Source: Acidimicrobium sp.
GTDB taxonomy: Bacteria > Actinomycetota > Acidimicrobiia > Acidimicrobiales > Ilumatobacteraceae
NCBI GenBank assembly: GCA_003535455.1
Contig: DOHD01000061.1
Location: 4,206-11,518 of the forward strand
Direction of reading: 5' to 3'
DNA: 7,313 nucleotides
Under the pieces are notes generated by a model. It was not told where the DNA came from and did not search any database. It was given only the letters and a program-made list of their open reading frames with translations. Shown piece after piece: positions 5,675-7,313 of this stretch (position 1 is its first letter; each line of letters begins with the position of its first letter). The position numbers and the translations under genes are program-made.

Positions 5675-7228
5675 ATGACCGTGCGAATCAGCATTGTCAC
5701 GCCGGTCTATAACCCACCGCAAGTCGCCTTCGAACAATGCATCGAATCTGTGCTCACACAGAAACATTCAGATTGGGAGTGGTGTCTCGTTGACGACTGT
5801 TCTACTCGAGCGTGGGTTAGAACTCGCCTGAATGAACTGCAGGCACAAGACGCAAGAATCAAGGTTTACCTCAGATCACAAAACGGTGGCATAGTCGCCG
5901 CATCTAATGACGCACTTGCCCTTGTTTCTGGTCAATACGTTGCGCTACTCGACAACGACGATGCACTTCACGTCAATGCACTCGCAGAAATAGCCAAGTG
6001 CATCGCGAACGATCCGAATGTTGACTATATATACACAGACGAAGACAAGATCAACCAAGACGGCGAGCACTATGAGCCGTTTAGCAAACCGAAGTGGTCG
6101 CCAGAACGGTTTTTGGCGCAGAACTACTGTTCACACTTGTCGGTAATTCGCACCAGTTTGATTGACGAAGTCGGCAGGTTTCGCCAGGGCTTTGATGGCT
6201 CGCAGGATTACGACTTGTTGCTTCGCATTACCGAGAAGACGAAAAATATCGCGCACATCCCAAAAATTCTCTACCACTGGCGCGCCGTAACTGGGTCGAC
6301 TGCGCTTGCGGGCGACAACAAAACTTACGCCTTTGCCTCGGCAACAAAAGCTGTGCGTGAACACTTAGAACGACGATCGATACCAGCCGAAGTCAGTTTC
6401 AATCAAACCAATCTGATGGTCACCGTAAAACGAAAATTAATCGAACATCCAAAGGTCAGCATCATTATTCCGACTTGCGGCACCCGCAAAGCGATTTTTG
6501 GTGTCGAAACATGTCTGGTGGTGAATGCAGTTGAAAGCATCGCGCGGAAAACTACATATACGAATTACGAAGTCATTGTGGTTGTCGACAAAGGAACACC
6601 TGATTGGGTATATACCGACTTGAAAAGAGTGGGTCGGGATCGAATCAAAATTGTTGACTATGACAAACCGTTCAATTTCTCGGACAAGTGCAATCTTGGT
6701 GTTGTTAACACCGACGCCCCATTGGTGTTGTTGTTAAACGATGACACCGAAGTGATCAGCCCTGACTGGCTTGAAACCATGGTTGGACACATCTCTGAGT
6801 CAGACGTGGCAATGGTCGGACCAATGCTTATTTATGAAGATAGTCGAATTCAGAGTGCAGCCCACTCAAACACTCCATCGCCACACAATTTTCGCCGAGG
6901 CTGTTCAAGCAGTGACCTCGGAGAATTCGGCATGCTCGTGTGTGCTCGCGAATGCAGTGGCGTGACAGGTGCTTGCGCATTGATTAAACGTGATATCTAT
7001 CTCGAGGTTGGTGGTTTAAGCGAGGTCTTTCCACTTGCATTCAACGACTGCGACTTTGCGTTTAAAGTTTTGGAGCGTAACTACCGAATAATCTGGACAC
7101 CACACGCGAGACTTTTTCACTTTGAAACCGCCTCTCGACCCGACCATGTTGAACCGCAAGAAGTTGAGCTGATCACGGCTCGCTGGGGACGATATTTTGA
7201 CGACGACAAATATTGTCGCATCCAATAA
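5675..7228 (+). CDS. Two-domain GT-A (family 2) glycosyltransferase for surface glycan assembly
   Basis: The gene encodes 517 residues from the ATG at 5675. An in-frame ATG at 5609 lies inside the coiled-coil gene and its extra 22 residues are unlike the family, whereas ISIVTPVYN follows immediately after the chosen Met. Domain 1: ISIVTPVYN (5-13), VDDCS (39-43), D-x-D region DNDD (93-96), YTDEDK (120-125), and catalytic-loop SQDYD (177-181), then HW (202-203). Domain 2 begins at PKVSIIIPT (260-268), with VVVD (303-306), FNFSDKCNLG (334-343), NDD (356-358), GACALIKRD (433-441) and NDCDFAFKV (458-466). This two-domain order matches RfbC/WcaA-like rhamnan- or O-antigen-type transferases, some of which add two sugars in turn. 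No membrane span; probably acts at the inner membrane face on the lipid-linked chain. Both domains keep acidic metal-binding residues, so both may be active. Donor sugars unknown. Only six bases separate its stop from the tRNA gene. Confidence 0.9.
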   Translation: MTVRISIVTPVYNPPQVAFEQCIESVLTQKHSDWEWCLVDDCSTRAWVRTRLNELQAQDARIKVYLRSQNGGIVAASNDALALVSGQYVALLDNDDALHVNALAEIAKCIANDPNVDYIYTDEDKINQDGEHYEPFSKPKWSPERFLAQNYCSHLSVIRTSLIDEVGRFRQGFDGSQDYDLLLRITEKTKNIAHIPKILYHWRAVTGSTALAGDNKTYAFASATKAVREHLERRSIPAEVSFNQTNLMVTVKRKLIEHPKVSIIIPTCGTRKAIFGVETCLVVNAVESIARKTTYTNYEVIVVVDKGTPDWVYTDLKRVGRDRIKIVDYDKPFNFSDKCNLGVVNTDAPLVLLLNDDTEVISPDWLETMVGHISESDVAMVGPMLIYEDSRIQSAAHSNTPSPHNFRRGCSSSDLGEFGMLVCARECSGVTGACALIKRDIYLEVGGLSEVFPLAFNDCDFAFKVLERNYRIIWTPHARLFHFETASRPDHVEPQEVELITARWGRYFDDDKYCRIQ

Positions 7229-7234
7229 ATTTTG

Positions 7235-7313
7235 TGGGCGAGGGGGGACTTGAACCCCCACGAGCGTAAAGCTCACAAGATTTTGAGTCTAGCGTGTATA
7301 CCAATTTCACCAC
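7235..7313 (-). tRNA. tRNA-Leu (anticodon CAA), 5' end cut by window edge
   Basis: On the minus strand the sequence folds as a class II tRNA. The visible part begins at acceptor base G7 (7313), with D-arm GTG...CAC, anticodon loop CTCAAAA with CAA at 7285-7283, a long variable arm of GAGC/GCTC, T-arm GGGGG-TTCAAGT-CCCCC (7259-7243), acceptor strand CTCGCCC (7242-7236) and discriminator A at 7235. CCA is not encoded; CAAAA follows. Six 5' bases (expected GGGCGA) are missing beyond the edge. The anticodon stem has one apparent T-T mismatch (pair 28-42). It lies tail to tail with the glycosyltransferase gene. Confidence 0.93.

Noticed and set aside
7016..7276. Minus-strand 86-codon frame across the glycosyltransferase end and tRNA
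   Set aside because: It runs through the tRNA gene and antisense to a conserved glycosyltransferase domain, so it is a shadow frame.
1..7313. CRISPR array, insertion sequence or phage genes
   Set aside because: No regularly spaced direct repeats, transposase-like proteins, terminal inverted repeats or phage structural genes are visible on either strand.

Overview
This window is a piece of a surface-polysaccharide (glycan) biosynthesis and export locus, ending in a tRNA gene. It carries eight protein genes and one tRNA gene packed almost without gaps. Base composition looks moderate (GC a little under half by eye), none of the starts has a clear Shine-Dalgarno sequence, and several starts sit directly behind a TAnnnT-type -10 element. 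That style (leaderless or nearly leaderless transcription, divergent short genes) fits an environmental actinomycete of moderate GC, but this taxonomic guess is inference only and is not proven by any marker gene here.

Layout, left to right. (1) 1-720, +: the C-terminal part of a CapD/WbpM-type nucleotide-sugar dehydratase/epimerase, cut by the window edge. (2) 723-2030, -: a polytopic membrane protein of the O-antigen ligase/polymerase (Wzy_C) superfamily, convergent with the first gene with only 2 bases between stops. (3) 2086-2445, +: a small stand-alone coiled-coil protein. (4) 2454-3164, +: a small GT-A glycosyltransferase. (5) 3173-4375, +: Wzt, the ATPase of a polysaccharide ABC exporter, with a C-terminal carbohydrate-recognition domain. 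(6) 4393-5220, -: Wzm, the exporter permease, convergent with wzt. (7) 5256-5669, +: a second small coiled-coil protein. (8) 5675-7228, +: a large glycosyltransferase with two GT-A domains. (9) 7235 to the right edge, -: tRNA-Leu with anticodon CAA, missing only its first six bases at the edge.

How the parts work together (inference from families): the dehydratase supplies a deoxy/amino-sugar nucleotide precursor; the two glycosyltransferases assemble the glycan on a lipid carrier at the inner face of the membrane; Wzm/Wzt export it; the ligase/polymerase-like protein acts on the outer face, joining the glycan to an acceptor or to another chain.

The most interesting structure is a module that occurs twice: a minus-strand membrane gene, a short divergent promoter region containing GTAGAAT, a small coiled-coil gene ending in an S-x-S-[YW]-[RK]-I motif plus a basic amphipathic tail, and a glycosyltransferase gene 5-8 bases downstream. 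The motif and tail resemble the linker segments found inside larger multidomain glycosyltransferases, which suggests that these are split-off scaffold or membrane-docking subunits. Also unusual are the tail-to-tail placement of wzt and wzm and an A8 run at the end of the small glycosyltransferase gene where a -1 slip would fuse it in frame to Wzt.

There is no gene-free stretch over 300 bases. No CRISPR array, insertion sequence, integrase or convincing intrinsic terminator was seen.
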